Counted from the stretch's first letter, positions 8,275 to 19,031 are shown. The stretch: 64,000 nt of DNA from Oscillospiraceae bacterium (GCA_017436955.1 JAFSCD010000016.1:62001-126000), one strand, 5' to 3'. Notes: generated from the letters alone by a model not told the origin. Numbers and translations: made by a program.

Positions 8275-9290
8275 TACATATCCTCCTTCAGCGCTTTGGC
8301 GACCTTGACGATGTTCATATGGATGGGGCACTTCTGCAGGCAGCGACCGCAGCCGACGCAGCCGAAGATGCCGTCATTATTGTTGGGGAAATACACCAGC
8401 TTGTGCATAAACCGCTGGCGGAAGCGCTCCTTCTGGGTGGGCCGGTTGGTGCCGTGTGCCATCATAGTGAAATCGGAGTACATACAGCTGTCCCAGCAGC
8501 GGAAGCGGCGCACCTCACGGCCGTTGTCGAAATCCTGCACGTCATAGCACTGGCAGGTGGGGCACACGAAGGTGCAGGTGCCGCAGCCCAGGCAGCTTTC
8601 GGAAAGGGCTGCCCACTTGGGGCTGTTGAATACGTCCATCAGCTTCTGATCCTTGAAATCAGAAAAATCCAGACCGTTCAGCGGCAGCTTCCTGAGGATC
8701 TCACGCACGGCCTCCTGCTGTGCGGTAACGGCGCTGCCGTCGCAATCCGTCAGGTCCAGGGTGGCGGTGAGGGCTTCGCCCTTTTCCGTGTTGGCACGCC
8801 AGTAGAGGTTTTCGCCATCCATCCAGCAGGTGATATCACCGGCAGGGTTGGTTGCGTCAATGCCGAAGGTGCCGCAGAAGCAGGTCTCGGCAGGACGGGA
8901 GCAGGCCAAAGTGATCACTACGCCGTTTTCCCGGCGGGTCTGGTAGAAGGTATCCACCGGGTCGGAAAGGAATACCCGATCCAGAATGTCGAAGCTGGCA
9001 GCGTCGCAGGCACGCACGCCAAATACCACAAAGGGCTCAGTGGCGTCCCGGTTTTCGATGATCTCCAGCTTGGTGCCTTCCATCTTGAAGTTCACAAGCT
9101 GCTCGACCTGGGGGAAGAAAAGATCCTTGGCGCTGCGGACGGTATTCAGCTTGTCGGACAGCTGTACGCCCTCTGCCCAGAGTGTGAATTTGGCAGCGCC
9201 CGCGCCGTCATCGGCAGGGATGTAGAGCGCTTTCCGGGCAGCGATGGCTGCGAACAGCGTATTTAACTGGGAAATCGCAATCTTTTTCAT
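8274..9290 (-). CDS. flxB: FlxB-like 4Fe-4S dicluster subunit
   Basis: The 338-residue product has an N-terminal half like the anaerobic sulfite reductase A / hydrogenase 4Fe-4S dicluster family, then two ferredoxin motifs, CLGCGTCTFVCPTCQCYD and CVGCGRCLQKCPIHMN. ATG 9290 has GGGGAGGG upstream and comes one base after the flxC stop. Such subunits pass electrons between flavin and HdrA-bound clusters. I assign the letter from gene order, which mirrors flxABCD-hdr of Desulfovibrio, so the B/C labels could be exchanged. Confidence 0.8.
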   Translation of the reverse strand: MKKIAISQLNTLFAAIAARKALYIPADDGAGAAKFTLWAEGVQLSDKLNTVRSAKDLFFPQVEQLVNFKMEGTKLEIIENRDATEPFVVFGVRACDAASFDILDRVFLSDPVDTFYQTRRENGVVITLACSRPAETCFCGTFGIDATNPAGDITCWMDGENLYWRANTEKGEALTATLDLTDCDGSAVTAQQEAVREILRKLPLNGLDFSDFKDQKLMDVFNSPKWAALSESCLGCGTCTFVCPTCQCYDVQDFDNGREVRRFRCWDSCMYSDFTMMAHGTNRPTQKERFRQRFMHKLVYFPNNNDGIFGCVGCGRCLQKCPIHMNIVKVAKALKEDM

Positions 9291-9291
9291 C

Positions 9292-10254
9292 TTATTGCCC
9301 TCCCCGTTCATGCACGATGGACGGCTCGCAGTCGTCCACGGTGAAGTTTGTCAGCGGCGGCTTGGTGTCCATATCGGCGCCGGCCTGATAAGGCCCATAC
9401 AGCTCGTTGATATCCTTGATCAGCTTCCGGTTCAGCAGGTGCAGGGGTATGTTCTGGGGACATACCCGGCTGCATTCGCCGCAGTCGGTGCAGCGACCGG
9501 TAACGTGGAACGCCCGGATGATGTGGAACATATTTTCCTCAAAGGAGTCGGCAGCGGCCTTGTTGCGCACGCCGGAGTTGGCGTTGTCGAATACGCACTT
9601 TTCGCAGCTGCAGGCAGGACATACGTTGCGGCAGGCGTTGCAGCGGATGCAGCGGGACAGCTCGCCGCGCCAGAAATCAAAACGCTCCTCGGGGGTCATA
9701 GCCTCCAGCTTTGCTACCTCGCCGAAGCGGTCAGCTTCCGTTTCCTCGCCCTGCTCGCCGATCAGCTCATCAAAGACCACGATCTTCTTGCTCTTGCAGG
9801 TAGCGCAGCGGTCGGCGATGGCATCGGCCTTCTTTACGGTCTTTTTGCCGTACAGCGTGTCAACGGTCAGGCTCTCGCCGTCCTCCTGCACGCCCAGGAT
9901 GCCCTCACAGCCCAGCTTGGCTACGTCGCACATACCGTCGCACTGCACGCCGACCACGTAAACGTTGTCACGGAGAATGCGATGCTCCTTCAGCAGCTGC
10001 TGGAAGGAGTAGCTGTCGCAGGGCTTGATGAAGGCGGCGACCTTGCCGCCCTTGCGGCTTTCCGCGATCAGGTATTTGCTCAAATTGGCACCGGCGAACA
10101 CATTGAAAACGAAATCCTTTTCGATCTGCTCCTTGCTGGTGAATACGGCAGGCGTCAGATCGTAGAAGAATTCGCCGGCTTTCCAGCCCAGGATCCGGTC
10201 GGCAGTGCCGTTCTGGAGCAGCTCAATGGCTTTTTGCTTTAATCTTTCCTGCAT
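9292..10254 (-). CDS. flxC: FlxC-like iron-sulfur subunit
   Basis: The 320-residue product carries several Cys groups: an FrhB/FdhB-like middle region with CDGMCDVAKLGCEG and CATCKSK, then ferredoxin motifs CIRCNACRNVCPACSCEKC and CTDCGECSRVCPQNIP. The start is ATG 10254 after GGAGGATCTGAG. The flxD end overlaps the first 16 bases, so the two are translationally coupled. Its role is electron transfer within the Flx-Hdr complex, known for the family and inferred here. Confidence 0.8.
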   Translation of the reverse strand: MQERLKQKAIELLQNGTADRILGWKAGEFFYDLTPAVFTSKEQIEKDFVFNVFAGANLSKYLIAESRKGGKVAAFIKPCDSYSFQQLLKEHRILRDNVYVVGVQCDGMCDVAKLGCEGILGVQEDGESLTVDTLYGKKTVKKADAIADRCATCKSKKIVVFDELIGEQGEETEADRFGEVAKLEAMTPEERFDFWRGELSRCIRCNACRNVCPACSCEKCVFDNANSGVRNKAAADSFEENMFHIIRAFHVTGRCTDCGECSRVCPQNIPLHLLNRKLIKDINELYGPYQAGADMDTKPPLTNFTVDDCEPSIVHERGGQ

Positions 10255-10679
10255 CTCAGATCCTCCAATCTCCGGTTGGGACCCAGCTTATGGATCGTGG
10301 CGGAAAATTCATTCATAGTGGCGGCAAACTTTGCGCCTTCGGCGGCGCTGACCCATTCCACACGGGTACGCTCACGCTCGATGCCCAGGAAATCCAGCAT
10401 GGAGAACAGCAGGGTCATACGGCGACGGGCGTAGTAGTTGCCGGTGGTGTAGTGGCAGTCACCGGGGTGGCAGCCGCACAGGATCACGCCATCAGCACCC
10501 CGCTGGAATGCCCGCAGGATGAACATAGGATTCAACCGGCAGGAGCAGGGGATGCGGATGATCTTTACGTTGGCAGGGTATTGCAGACGGTTGGTGCCGG
10601 ACAGGTCAGCGCCTGCGTAGGAGCACCAGTTGCAGCAGAATGCAACGATTGTAGGCTTGAATTCTTCATTTACCGGCAT
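10239..10679 (-). CDS. flxD: FlxD / MvhD-family hydrogenase iron-sulfur subunit
   Basis: The 146-residue product shows the MvhD signatures: FCCNWCSYAGADLSG, IPCSCRLNPMFILRAFQRGADGV and CGCHPGDCHYTTGN, with conserved Cys that hold a [2Fe-2S] cluster. MvhD links the electron-donating enzyme to HdrA. ATG 10679 has a GGAGGTGG site and overlaps the last 10 bases of hdrA. The length is close to the usual ~140 residues. A longer reading to 10874 would cover the hdrA 3' end and is rejected. Confidence 0.9.
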   Translation of the reverse strand: MPVNEEFKPTIVAFCCNWCSYAGADLSGTNRLQYPANVKIIRIPCSCRLNPMFILRAFQRGADGVILCGCHPGDCHYTTGNYYARRRMTLLFSMLDFLGIERERTRVEWVSAAEGAKFAATMNEFSATIHKLGPNRRLEDLRCRKD

Positions 10680-12658
10680 ATTGCATCCACCTCCGCCATA
10701 ATTTGTTTGTTGGAGAAGCCCTTCAGGTCCATAGCACCGGAGGGGCAGGCAACGGTACAAGCGCCGCAGCCCTGGCAGACCGCGGGATTCACCTGCGCCA
10801 CCCGACGGATCAGGGTGGTGCGGTTGGGTCCGCGGAATTCCTTGTCGATATAGGTAATTGCGCCGTAGGGACAAACCTTTTCACAGCTGGAACAGCCGTT
10901 GCACATCATTTCGTCGGGCGTTGCGGTGCAGGGGTTGCAGATCAGGTGATCCTTGTTCAGCAGACCGATGACTTTTGCCGCCGCGGCAGAAGCCTGGGCA
11001 ACGGTCTCGGGGATGTCCTTGGGACCCTGGCAGGCACCGGACAGGAAGATGCCGGCGGTGGGGCTTTCCACGGGACGCAGCTTGGGGTGTGCCTCGGTGA
11101 AGAAGTCGTTGGTGTCCATAGAAGCGGTCAGCATAGTAGCCAGCGGTCTTGCGCTCTTATCCGGCTCGATGGCGGCAGCCAGAACCACCATATCGGCGTC
11201 GATATGCAGCTGCTGGTTGCCAATCAGATCGGAAGCCTGAACCTTCAGCTTGCCGTTTTCGGGAACTACCTTGCCCACCATACCCTTGACATAGTGGACG
11301 CCGTACTCTTCCACGGCTCTGCGGTAGAATTCGTCAAAATTCTTACCCGGGGTACGCACGTCGATGTAGAATACGTACACGTCGGTGTCAGGATACTTTT
11401 CCCGGCACAGCATTGCGTGCTTGGCTGTGTACATACAGCAGATCTTGGAGCAGTAGGGCTTGCCTTTGCTGTCATCGCAGCGGGAGCCGACACACTGCAC
11501 GAATACGATGGTGTGGGGATGCTGACCGTCGGAAGGACGCAGCAGCGTACCGCCGGTAGGACCGGCAGCATTCATCAGCCGCTCAAACTCCAGAGAGGTG
11601 ACTACGTCAGGGCTCTGGGAGTAGGCAAACTCATCATACTTGTCCAGCTTGATGGGATTGAAGCCGGTGGCGACCACGATGGCGCCGTATTCCTGCTCAA
11701 TGAAGGCATCCTTCTGCTGATAGTCGATGGCGCCGGCGGTGCAGACCTTGGAGCAGACACCGCACTTGCCGCTTTTCAGCATGGTGCAGTAGTCGGCGTC
11801 GATAGTGGCGACCTTCGGCACAGCCTGTGCGAAGGGGATGTAAATGGCGCGGCGGTTGTCCAGGCCCAGATTGAACAGATTGGGTACTTTCTTCTGGGGG
11901 CATTTTTCGGTGCAAAGACCGCAGCCGGTACACTTGGTCTCGTCCACAAAACGGGCCTTCTTCTTAATGGTGACCTTAAAGTTACCAACAAAGCCCCTGA
12001 CGGAGGAAACCTCGGAGTAGGAATAGATATGGATCCGCTCGTTCTGGGCGGCGTCCACCATCTTGGGGGTCAGGATACAAGCCGCACAGTCCAATGTGGG
12101 GAAGGTCTTGTCGATCTGGGTCATCTTGCCGCCGATGGTGGGCTCTTTTTCCACGATGTCCACATCAAAGCCGGCGTCGGCGATGTCCAGCGCGGTCTGG
12201 ATGCCGGCGATACCGCCGCCGATGACCAGCGCACGCTTCTTAACGGGAGAGGTGCCGGCGGTCAGCGGTGCGTTCAGATGCACCTTGGCGATGGCGGCAC
12301 GACCCAGAATGATCGCCTTTTCGGTGGCGGTGTCCTTGTCCTTGTGGATCCAGGAGCACTGCTCGCGGATATTGGCGATCTCCACCATATAGGGGTTCAG
12401 ACCTGCCTTCTCGCAGGTCTTGCGGAAGGTGTTTTCGTGCATTCTGGGGGAGCAGGAGCAGATCACAACACCGGTAAGATTGTACTTGCGGATGCTTTCC
12501 TGGATCATTTCCTGACCGGCCTGGGAGCACATATACTGATAATTGGTGGAAAAGACCACGCCGGGCTCTTTTGCCAGAACTTCGGCAACCTTTTCCACGT
12601 CTACGGTGGCGGCGATGTTACTGCCGCACCAGCAGACGAATACGCCTACACGTTGCAT
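10670..12658 (-). CDS. hdrA: HdrA, FAD-containing electron-bifurcating heterodisulfide reductase subunit
   Basis: The 662-residue product matches HdrA: an N-terminal RVGVFVCWCGSNIA motif and thioredoxin-reductase-like FAD fold (ALVIGGGIAGIQTALDIADAGFDV), the HdrA Cys region LDCAACILTPKMVDA, a ferredoxin insert (CTGCGLCTEKCPQ), and two C-terminal 4Fe-4S motifs (CNGCSSCEKVCPYGA, CQGCGACTVACPSGA). HdrA FAD is where flavin-based electron bifurcation occurs in characterised Hdr complexes. GAGGTGAAGG precedes ATG 12658. It lies between hdrC and flxD in the operon. It is expected to split electrons between ferredoxin and the HdrBC branch. Confidence 0.93.
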   Translation of the reverse strand: MQRVGVFVCWCGSNIAATVDVEKVAEVLAKEPGVVFSTNYQYMCSQAGQEMIQESIRKYNLTGVVICSCSPRMHENTFRKTCEKAGLNPYMVEIANIREQCSWIHKDKDTATEKAIILGRAAIAKVHLNAPLTAGTSPVKKRALVIGGGIAGIQTALDIADAGFDVDIVEKEPTIGGKMTQIDKTFPTLDCAACILTPKMVDAAQNERIHIYSYSEVSSVRGFVGNFKVTIKKKARFVDETKCTGCGLCTEKCPQKKVPNLFNLGLDNRRAIYIPFAQAVPKVATIDADYCTMLKSGKCGVCSKVCTAGAIDYQQKDAFIEQEYGAIVVATGFNPIKLDKYDEFAYSQSPDVVTSLEFERLMNAAGPTGGTLLRPSDGQHPHTIVFVQCVGSRCDDSKGKPYCSKICCMYTAKHAMLCREKYPDTDVYVFYIDVRTPGKNFDEFYRRAVEEYGVHYVKGMVGKVVPENGKLKVQASDLIGNQQLHIDADMVVLAAAIEPDKSARPLATMLTASMDTNDFFTEAHPKLRPVESPTAGIFLSGACQGPKDIPETVAQASAAAAKVIGLLNKDHLICNPCTATPDEMMCNGCSSCEKVCPYGAITYIDKEFRGPNRTTLIRRVAQVNPAVCQGCGACTVACPSGAMDLKGFSNKQIMAEVDAICR

Positions 12659-12669
12659 GATCCTTCACC

Positions 12670-13041
12670 TCACTTTCTGTATTTGCGGAAGGCGGCGGTG
12701 ATGGCCTGCTGCGGCAGCTCATCATCCAGCAGCGCCGGAATTTCATCGGGAGTCAGGTGCGCGCCACCCTGCTGACGGATGACCGCCAGACGGACAGCCT
12801 CGATGACCTTGGCAGGCTCCACATTTCTGGGGCAGCGCTCCACGCAGGCGAAGCAGCTTAAGCAGAAGTCGATGCCTTCGGAATTCATCAGCTCGTCAAT
12901 GCGACCGTTTTCCACCATATCCACAAACTGATGGGGATGGAACTGCATCCGGTCAAATGCCGGGCAGGAAGCGGTGCATTTGCCGCACTTCATACACTTT
13001 CTGGGATTGACGCCGGAAATGCGCTTGATGGTGTCGATCAT
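12670..13041 (-). CDS. hdrC: HdrC, heterodisulfide reductase iron-sulfur subunit
   Basis: The 123-residue product carries two 4Fe-4S motifs, CMKCGKCTASCPAF and CLSCFACVERCPRN, in the order seen in HdrC. The ATG overlaps the hdrB stop (ATGA), with GGAGGCGGC upstream inside hdrB. It passes electrons between HdrA and HdrB. It is somewhat shorter than methanogen HdrC (~180 residues), as is common in bacteria. Confidence 0.9.
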   Translation of the reverse strand: MIDTIKRISGVNPRKCMKCGKCTASCPAFDRMQFHPHQFVDMVENGRIDELMNSEGIDFCLSCFACVERCPRNVEPAKVIEAVRLAVIRQQGGAHLTPDEIPALLDDELPQQAITAAFRKYRK

Positions 13042-13829
13042 TTTGCCGCCTCCTTTACGCCCAGAGCTTCCGCGAGAAGCTCGGTGAAATATGCTACCGG
13101 GAGACCCTCGGTGGCATTTTCCTTCAGGTTATACAGACACAGCGGGCAAGCGGTGATCAATTCTTCTGCACCGCAGGCTTTGGCGTTGTCCATAATGGCA
13201 TCCACCTGTTTGGTGGCAAAGCCCTTGTCCTTAATGGTACAGTAGCCGCCGCAGCATTCGTTGCGCCGTGCGTAGATCACCGGCTCGGCACCGATGGCCC
13301 GGATGAAATCCTCCAGAATGGTGGGATTTTCGGGATCGTCAAAGCCCATTTCCTGGGCAGGACGCAGCAGCATACAGCCGTAGTAAGCGCCGATCTTGCG
13401 ACCGGTCAGGGGATTGACCACCTTTTCCTTCAGCTTGTCGAAGCCGATCTTGTCACGCAAAACCTCCAGGTAATGCAGCACATCGGTCTCGCCGGCATAG
13501 GGGGTCTCCAGCTTTAAGTAACGGGCGACCTTGTCGCGGATCGCTTCGTCGGTGCGCAGATCGTTGTTGACCCGCTTAATCACGTGGTGGCAGGCGGAGC
13601 ATAAGGTTACCAGCGCCTGACCCTTTTCGCCCGCGGCCATCAATGCCCGGACGGAGGAAAGCTTGGTGGCGATCTCATCTCTTGCCATAGGGTACACAGC
13701 ACCGCAGCACTGCCAGTCCGGCAGCTCCTCAAGGGTGAAGCCCAGAGCCTCTGCGGAGGCTCTGCCCCAGATATCCAAGTCTTTTCCTTTGGTTTTCAGG
13801 GTACAACCCGGAAAATAAGAATATGTCAT
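13038..13829 (-). CDS. hdrB: HdrB, CCG-domain heterodisulfide reductase catalytic-type subunit
   Basis: The 263-residue product has two CCG domains. The first has YFPGC, DWQCCGA and LCSACHH; the second has YYGCMLL, NECCGGYC and TACPLCLYN. These Cys ligate the noncubane 4Fe-4S clusters of HdrB. In methanogens HdrB reduces CoM-S-S-CoB, but bacteria lack that substrate. With frdAB in the same operon and no other acceptor visible, its partner here may be FrdB. It overlaps hdrC by 4 bases. Confidence 0.92.
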   Translation of the reverse strand: MTYSYFPGCTLKTKGKDLDIWGRASAEALGFTLEELPDWQCCGAVYPMARDEIATKLSSVRALMAAGEKGQALVTLCSACHHVIKRVNNDLRTDEAIRDKVARYLKLETPYAGETDVLHYLEVLRDKIGFDKLKEKVVNPLTGRKIGAYYGCMLLRPAQEMGFDDPENPTILEDFIRAIGAEPVIYARRNECCGGYCTIKDKGFATKQVDAIMDNAKACGAEELITACPLCLYNLKENATEGLPVAYFTELLAEALGVKEAAK

Positions 13830-13845
13830 AGCAATTCCTCTTTTA

Positions 13846-15222
<1,377 letters not shown>

Positions 15223-15236
15223 ACCGGGCTCCTCCT

Positions 15237-16184
15237 TTAGATCTCGATGGCGGCAATGGTTTCCTTCAGCTTGTTGGCGCTGCGCTGCAGCTTTGCCAGC
15301 TCCTCGTCGGTCAGATCGTTCTGGATTTTGCCGCGGATGCCGGTGTCGTCCACGATGCACAGGGTGCTCAGGCACACGTCGGAGATGCCGTACTCGCCCT
15401 TCATCATGGAAGAAACGGTCAGGGCGGTGCCGGAGCCGTTGAAGATGCAGCGGACGATGTGGCACACGGACATGGCAACGGCGTAGTTGGTAACGCCCTT
15501 GGCCTTGATGACCACGGCGCCGCTGGTGCGGACGTGCTCCTCGATACCCTCATAGTCACCGCAGAAGGTGATATGCTGATTCTTGGGGGCGTTCTTCTTG
15601 TAGTTGGCGATGCGGTTGTTGGAGATGGTTGCCAGGGACCAGGGCACGAAGGAGCTGTCGCCGTGCTCACCGTAAACGTGGGCGTGGACGTTCTTGGGGC
15701 TGATGTTGAACTGTCTTGCCAGCTCAGCCTGCAGACGGGCGGTGTCCAGAATGGTGCCGGAGCCGATGATGCGCTTTCTGGGAATGCCGGAGATCTTATG
15801 GAACACGTAGGTCAGCACGTCAACGGGGTTGGAAACGATGATATAGATCGCATCGGGTGCGTGCTTAACGATATTGGGGGTGATGTCCTTCAGGATGTTG
15901 ACATTGGTCTGTGCCAGCTCCAGACGGGTCTGACCCGGCTTTCTGGGCAGACCGGAGGTGATAACGACGATATCGGAGCCCTTGGCGTCCTCATAGTCAC
16001 CGCCGTAGACATTGGCAGGGGAAGCAAAGCTCAGACCCTGATAGATGTCCATCGCTTCACCGAAGGCTTTTTCCTTGTTGATGTCCACCAGAACGATCTC
16101 GGTAGCGACGTTGGTAACTGCCAGGTCGTTGGCGATGGATGCGCCGACAGAGCCGGCACCGATGATAGTGATTTTCTTGCCCAT
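15237..16184 (-). CDS. mdh: Malate dehydrogenase on an L-lactate dehydrogenase-like scaffold
   Basis: The 315-residue product is an NAD-dependent LDH/MDH family enzyme: Rossmann motif [16 protein letters not shown], the active-site segment [11 protein letters not shown] with the catalytic His, and [10 protein letters not shown]. The substrate loop reads [17 protein letters not shown] with Arg at residue 81, where true LDHs have Gln. That change is known to switch specificity from pyruvate to oxaloacetate. The rest of the sequence ([12 protein letters not shown]) is LDH-like. It opens the operon behind a strong promoter, with AAGGAGAG before ATG 16184. Context and Arg81 both favour malate dehydrogenase. 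Confidence 0.87.
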   Translation of the reverse strand: MGKKITIIGAGSVGASIANDLAVTNVATEIVLVDINKEKAFGEAMDIYQGLSFASPANVYGGDYEDAKGSDIVVITSGLPRKPGQTRLELAQTNVNILKDITPNIVKHAPDAIYIIVSNPVDVLTYVFHKISGIPRKRIIGSGTILDTARLQAELARQFNISPKNVHAHVYGEHGDSSFVPWSLATISNNRIANYKKNAPKNQHITFCGDYEGIEEHVRTSGAVVIKAKGVTNYAVAMSVCHIVRCIFNGSGTALTVSSMMKGEYGISDVCLSTLCIVDDTGIRGKIQNDLTDEELAKLQRSANKLKETIAAIEI

Positions 16185-16309
16185 AATTATTACTCTCCTT
16201 GTAAAAATGTGTGGGGTTTTTCCTTATAAAATGCCGCATTTCCCAGCGGACGCGGGCGGGTTTCTGCGGCAAATGAAATGCCTGCAGCGACCCATTGTTT
16301 ACCATCGTA

Positions 16310-16338
16310 ATTGTACACGAAATTGCCGGAAAAGTCAA
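16310..16338 (-). promoter_or_regulatory. Promoter of the mdh-frd operon
   Basis: On the minus strand, TTGACT (16338-16333) and TACAAT (16315-16310) are spaced 17 bp apart. The predicted 5' leader is about 118 bases and contains an inverted repeat (TGCCGCA / TGCGGCA at about 16234-16280), so a structured leader is possible. No other good promoter was noticed within the 12.4 kb downstream, consistent with one long transcript. Confidence 0.85.
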
Positions 16339-16403
16339 CAAAATACAGGGTGGGAAAAGCCCCCAAAAACACTGCGGAAAAACTGTCATTTTTGTGAGAA
16401 AAA

Positions 16404-16553
16404 AACAGCGCTGCTACCTGCCTTGGCCCCCTCCTTGAGGGGGCTGGCACGGCGAATGCCGTGACTGGGGGAGTTTCCTTAAAGGGAACGACACTCCCTC
16501 CGGCCTTGCTAACGCAAGCCCACCTCCCCCAAAGGAGGAGGCAAGGGTGCGCT
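16404..16553. repeat. Dispersed intergenic repeat, family A
   Basis: The block runs from CCTTGGCCCCCTCCTTGAGG through GCCGTGACTGGGGGAGT and GACACTCCCTCCGG to CACCTCCCCCAAAGGAGGAGG. It is a relative of the element at 131-330 with terminal inverted character. It separates divergent promoters. The remaining intergenic bases 16339-16403 show nothing further. Confidence 0.7.
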
Positions 16554-16567
16554 GCTGGAAATAAATG

Positions 16568-16596
16568 TTGCAATCGCAATCGGTGCAGGCTATAAT
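16568..16596 (+). promoter_or_regulatory. Promoter of the hexosaminidase operon
   Basis: TTGCAA at 16568-16573 and TATAAT at 16591-16596 are spaced 17 bp apart. A GGAGG ribosome site at 16616-16620 follows. Confidence 0.88.
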
Positions 16597-16629
16597 GACC
16601 TTATCCAAAGAAAACGGAGGAAACCTGCT

Positions 16630-18252
16630 ATGGAAAAGAAATTTCGTAAGCTGGGCACGATGCTGGACTGCTCCCGGAATGCCGTGTCCACCGTTGAAGG
16701 TGTGAAAAAATGGATCGACCTGACGGCGGATATGGGCTACAACTGCCTGATGCTGTATACGGAAGATACATACGAGGTAGACGACAATCCCTATTTCGGC
16801 TATATGCGCGGTCGCTACAGCCAGGCCGAGCTGAAGGAAATGGATGCGTATGCACTTTCCAAGGGCATGGAGCTGATCCCCTGTATTCAGGTGCTGGCGC
16901 ATTTGGGCGCTATCCAGCGCTGGCCGGATTACTGGCCCCATTTTGATACCGACGATATTCTGCTCATCGGCGACGAGCGCGTTTACGAGCTGATCGAGTC
17001 TATGTTCGCCACCGTTGCCAAATGCTTCACCACCAAGACCGTACATATCGGTATGGACGAAGCCCACATGGTAGGTCGCGGTCGCTACTACGATCAGCAC
17101 GGTCATCAGGATCACTCCCAGGTGATGATCGACCATTTGAACCGGGTCTGCCAGATCGGCAAAAAGTACGGCTTCAATTTCCTGATGTGGTCGGATATGT
17201 TCATCAAGCTGGTCACCGGCGGTGAATACTACACCGACGCCGATATCAGCGACGATATCCGCAAGCAGATCCCCGAAAATGTGCAGCTGGTGTACTGGGA
17301 TTACTACTCCACCAAGAAGGAGCATTACGACGGTATGCTCCACACCCACCAGAAGATCAAGGACGGCACCTGGTTTGCCGGCGGTATCTGGACCTGGGCG
17401 GGCTTTGCGCCCCATAACGGCTATTCCATAAAGGCGATCAAGGCATCCATCGACAGCTGTGTGGAAAACGGCGTGCAGGACGTGATCTATACCATGTGGG
17501 GCGACTGGGGCGGAGAATGTTCCAAGTTCTCTCTGCTGCCGGCCACCTTCTATGCTGCCGAATATGCAAACGGCAACGAGGACGAAGAAGCCATCAAGGC
17601 AAAATTCGGGGAAAAATTCGGCGTAAGCTGGGACGATTTTATGCTGCTGGAGCTGCCCGGCACACCCAATGACGCTGCCGACTATATCTGCAACGCGGAA
17701 AAGTACCTGCTGTATAACGATTGCCTGCTGGGCATTATGGACAAGCAGGTGTTTGATGGTGAGGGCAAGCTGTTCGGTGCTTGCGCCAAGAAGCTGGAGA
17801 GGATGGCAGGTCATCCCGAATGGGGCTATCTGTTCGCCACCCAGCAGGCGCTGTGCGAAGCGCTGGAGCTGAAGGCAGAGCTGTCTGTCCGCACCCATAA
17901 GATCTATTTAAGCGGTGACAAGGCGGCAATTCCCGCATTGGTTGCCGATTATGACGAAACGGTGAAACGGGTCAAAAATTTCCTGAAGATCTACCGCAGG
18001 CAGTGGTTTACCGACAATAAGCCCCACGGCTTTGATATTCAGGATATCCGCATCGGCGGTGTAATCGCCCGGCTGGAGGCAGCCCGGGATCGTCTGCAGG
18101 GCTGGTATGACGGCGAAATCGACCGGATCGCCGAGCTGGAAGAAGAGCAGCTGGATTTCCTGGGTCGGGAGGGTGCCAAGCGGCAGCCCGATACCTGGTG
18201 GGCGATGTGGCACTGGATGACCACCCCCAATCTGATGGCGGCGATGGAGTGA
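16630..18252 (+). CDS. Glycoside hydrolase, GH20-type beta-N-acetylhexosaminidase
   Basis: The 540-residue product has a TIM-barrel catalytic region: DMGYNCLMLYTEDTYE near residue 35, ALSKGMELIPCIQVLAHL, and TVHIGMDEAHMVGRG with the adjacent Asp-Glu pair (143-144) typical of GH20 substrate-assisted catalysis. WTWAGFAPHNG and MWGDWGGE supply likely substrate-binding aromatics. There is no signal peptide, so it probably acts in the cytoplasm on imported amino-sugar oligomers. Its C-terminal half (about 340-540) is helical. A downstream hydrolase begins one base after its stop, so they form an operon. The exact substrate is unknown. Confidence 0.78.
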   Translation: MEKKFRKLGTMLDCSRNAVSTVEGVKKWIDLTADMGYNCLMLYTEDTYEVDDNPYFGYMRGRYSQAELKEMDAYALSKGMELIPCIQVLAHLGAIQRWPDYWPHFDTDDILLIGDERVYELIESMFATVAKCFTTKTVHIGMDEAHMVGRGRYYDQHGHQDHSQVMIDHLNRVCQIGKKYGFNFLMWSDMFIKLVTGGEYYTDADISDDIRKQIPENVQLVYWDYYSTKKEHYDGMLHTHQKIKDGTWFAGGIWTWAGFAPHNGYSIKAIKASIDSCVENGVQDVIYTMWGDWGGECSKFSLLPATFYAAEYANGNEDEEAIKAKFGEKFGVSWDDFMLLELPGTPNDAADYICNAEKYLLYNDCLLGIMDKQVFDGEGKLFGACAKKLERMAGHPEWGYLFATQQALCEALELKAELSVRTHKIYLSGDKAAIPALVADYDETVKRVKNFLKIYRRQWFTDNKPHGFDIQDIRIGGVIARLEAARDRLQGWYDGEIDRIAELEEEQLDFLGREGAKRQPDTWWAMWHWMTTPNLMAAME

Positions 18253-18253
18253 T

Positions 18254-19030
18254 ATGGTACAGATCCCGAAATTTTCCCACCAACCGGTGGATATCCACAG
18301 CCATTTTAATTATGGCTCGGAGCTGGATGTGGCGGATTCGCCCATCAGCTGCAGCGATATTGACTTTATCCGGCAGGGCTATGCCCGGATGGGTATTGCC
18401 TGGGGCGGTATCAGCACCCTTGCGTCGGTGTACCATCCCGATGGTGCCGGCGTGGCGGAAAGCAACCGCTGGCTGTATGATTTTGCCGCCGGGGAAAACT
18501 GGGTGCGCCAGTGGGTGGTGATCGACCCCCGTGTGGAGGAGAGCTTTCAGCAGGCAGAAATGATGCTGCGCTCGCCCAAGACCCTGGGTATCAAGCTCCA
18601 TCCTGTCTTTCATCAGTACGAGCTTGCCGAATACGGCGACAGGCTTTTCGGCTTTGCCAACGATCTGGGGGCGGTGGTGCTGATGCACCCGGTAATGACC
18701 CCGGAGGGAATGGCGCAGACGGCACATTTTGCGGACAAATATCCCAAAATGAAGCTGATCGTTGCCCATTTGTGCAGCTTGGAGCATATCGAGCTGCTGA
18801 AAAATCACGAAAATATCTATACTGACACCTCCGGCAGCGCCAGCAGCCTAAACAATGTGCTGGAATACGCGGTGGAAGCTGCCGGCGCGGAGAAGATATT
18901 GTTCGGTACCGACGGCTATTCGCCGGAGTTTCAGTTCGGTCGTGTGGCGCTGTCCCGGCTGACGATGGAAGAAAAGGAGAATATCCTTTTCAAAAATGCC
19001 CGGCGGCTGTTCCCCGGGGCATTTGCATAA
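18254..19030 (+). CDS. Amidohydrolase-family (TIM-barrel metal-dependent hydrolase) protein
   Basis: The 258-residue product has an N-terminal DIHSHF (first metal-binding His pair), LGIKLHPVFHQY, VVLMHPVMTP, LIVAHLCSLEHIELL and a late FGTDGYSP with the catalytic Asp. This is the order of metal ligands in the amidohydrolase_2 family (decarboxylase/lactonase-like). It starts one base after the hexosaminidase stop and is translationally coupled. A sugar-lactone or amide-hydrolysing step on the hexosaminidase product is possible but is inference. Confidence 0.78.
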   Translation: MVQIPKFSHQPVDIHSHFNYGSELDVADSPISCSDIDFIRQGYARMGIAWGGISTLASVYHPDGAGVAESNRWLYDFAAGENWVRQWVVIDPRVEESFQQAEMMLRSPKTLGIKLHPVFHQYELAEYGDRLFGFANDLGAVVLMHPVMTPEGMAQTAHFADKYPKMKLIVAHLCSLEHIELLKNHENIYTDTSGSASSLNNVLEYAVEAAGAEKILFGTDGYSPEFQFGRVALSRLTMEEKENILFKNARRLFPGAFA

Positions 19031-19031
19031 A

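Noticed and set aside
5242-8547. 1101-residue plus-strand open frame
   Set aside because: It is the antisense of frdA, frdB and flxA, with low-complexity His/Gly/Gln-rich content and no domain; all three minus-strand genes are clear.
10703-12775. 690-residue plus-strand open frame opposite hdrA
   Set aside because: Antisense of hdrA; no recognisable protein features.
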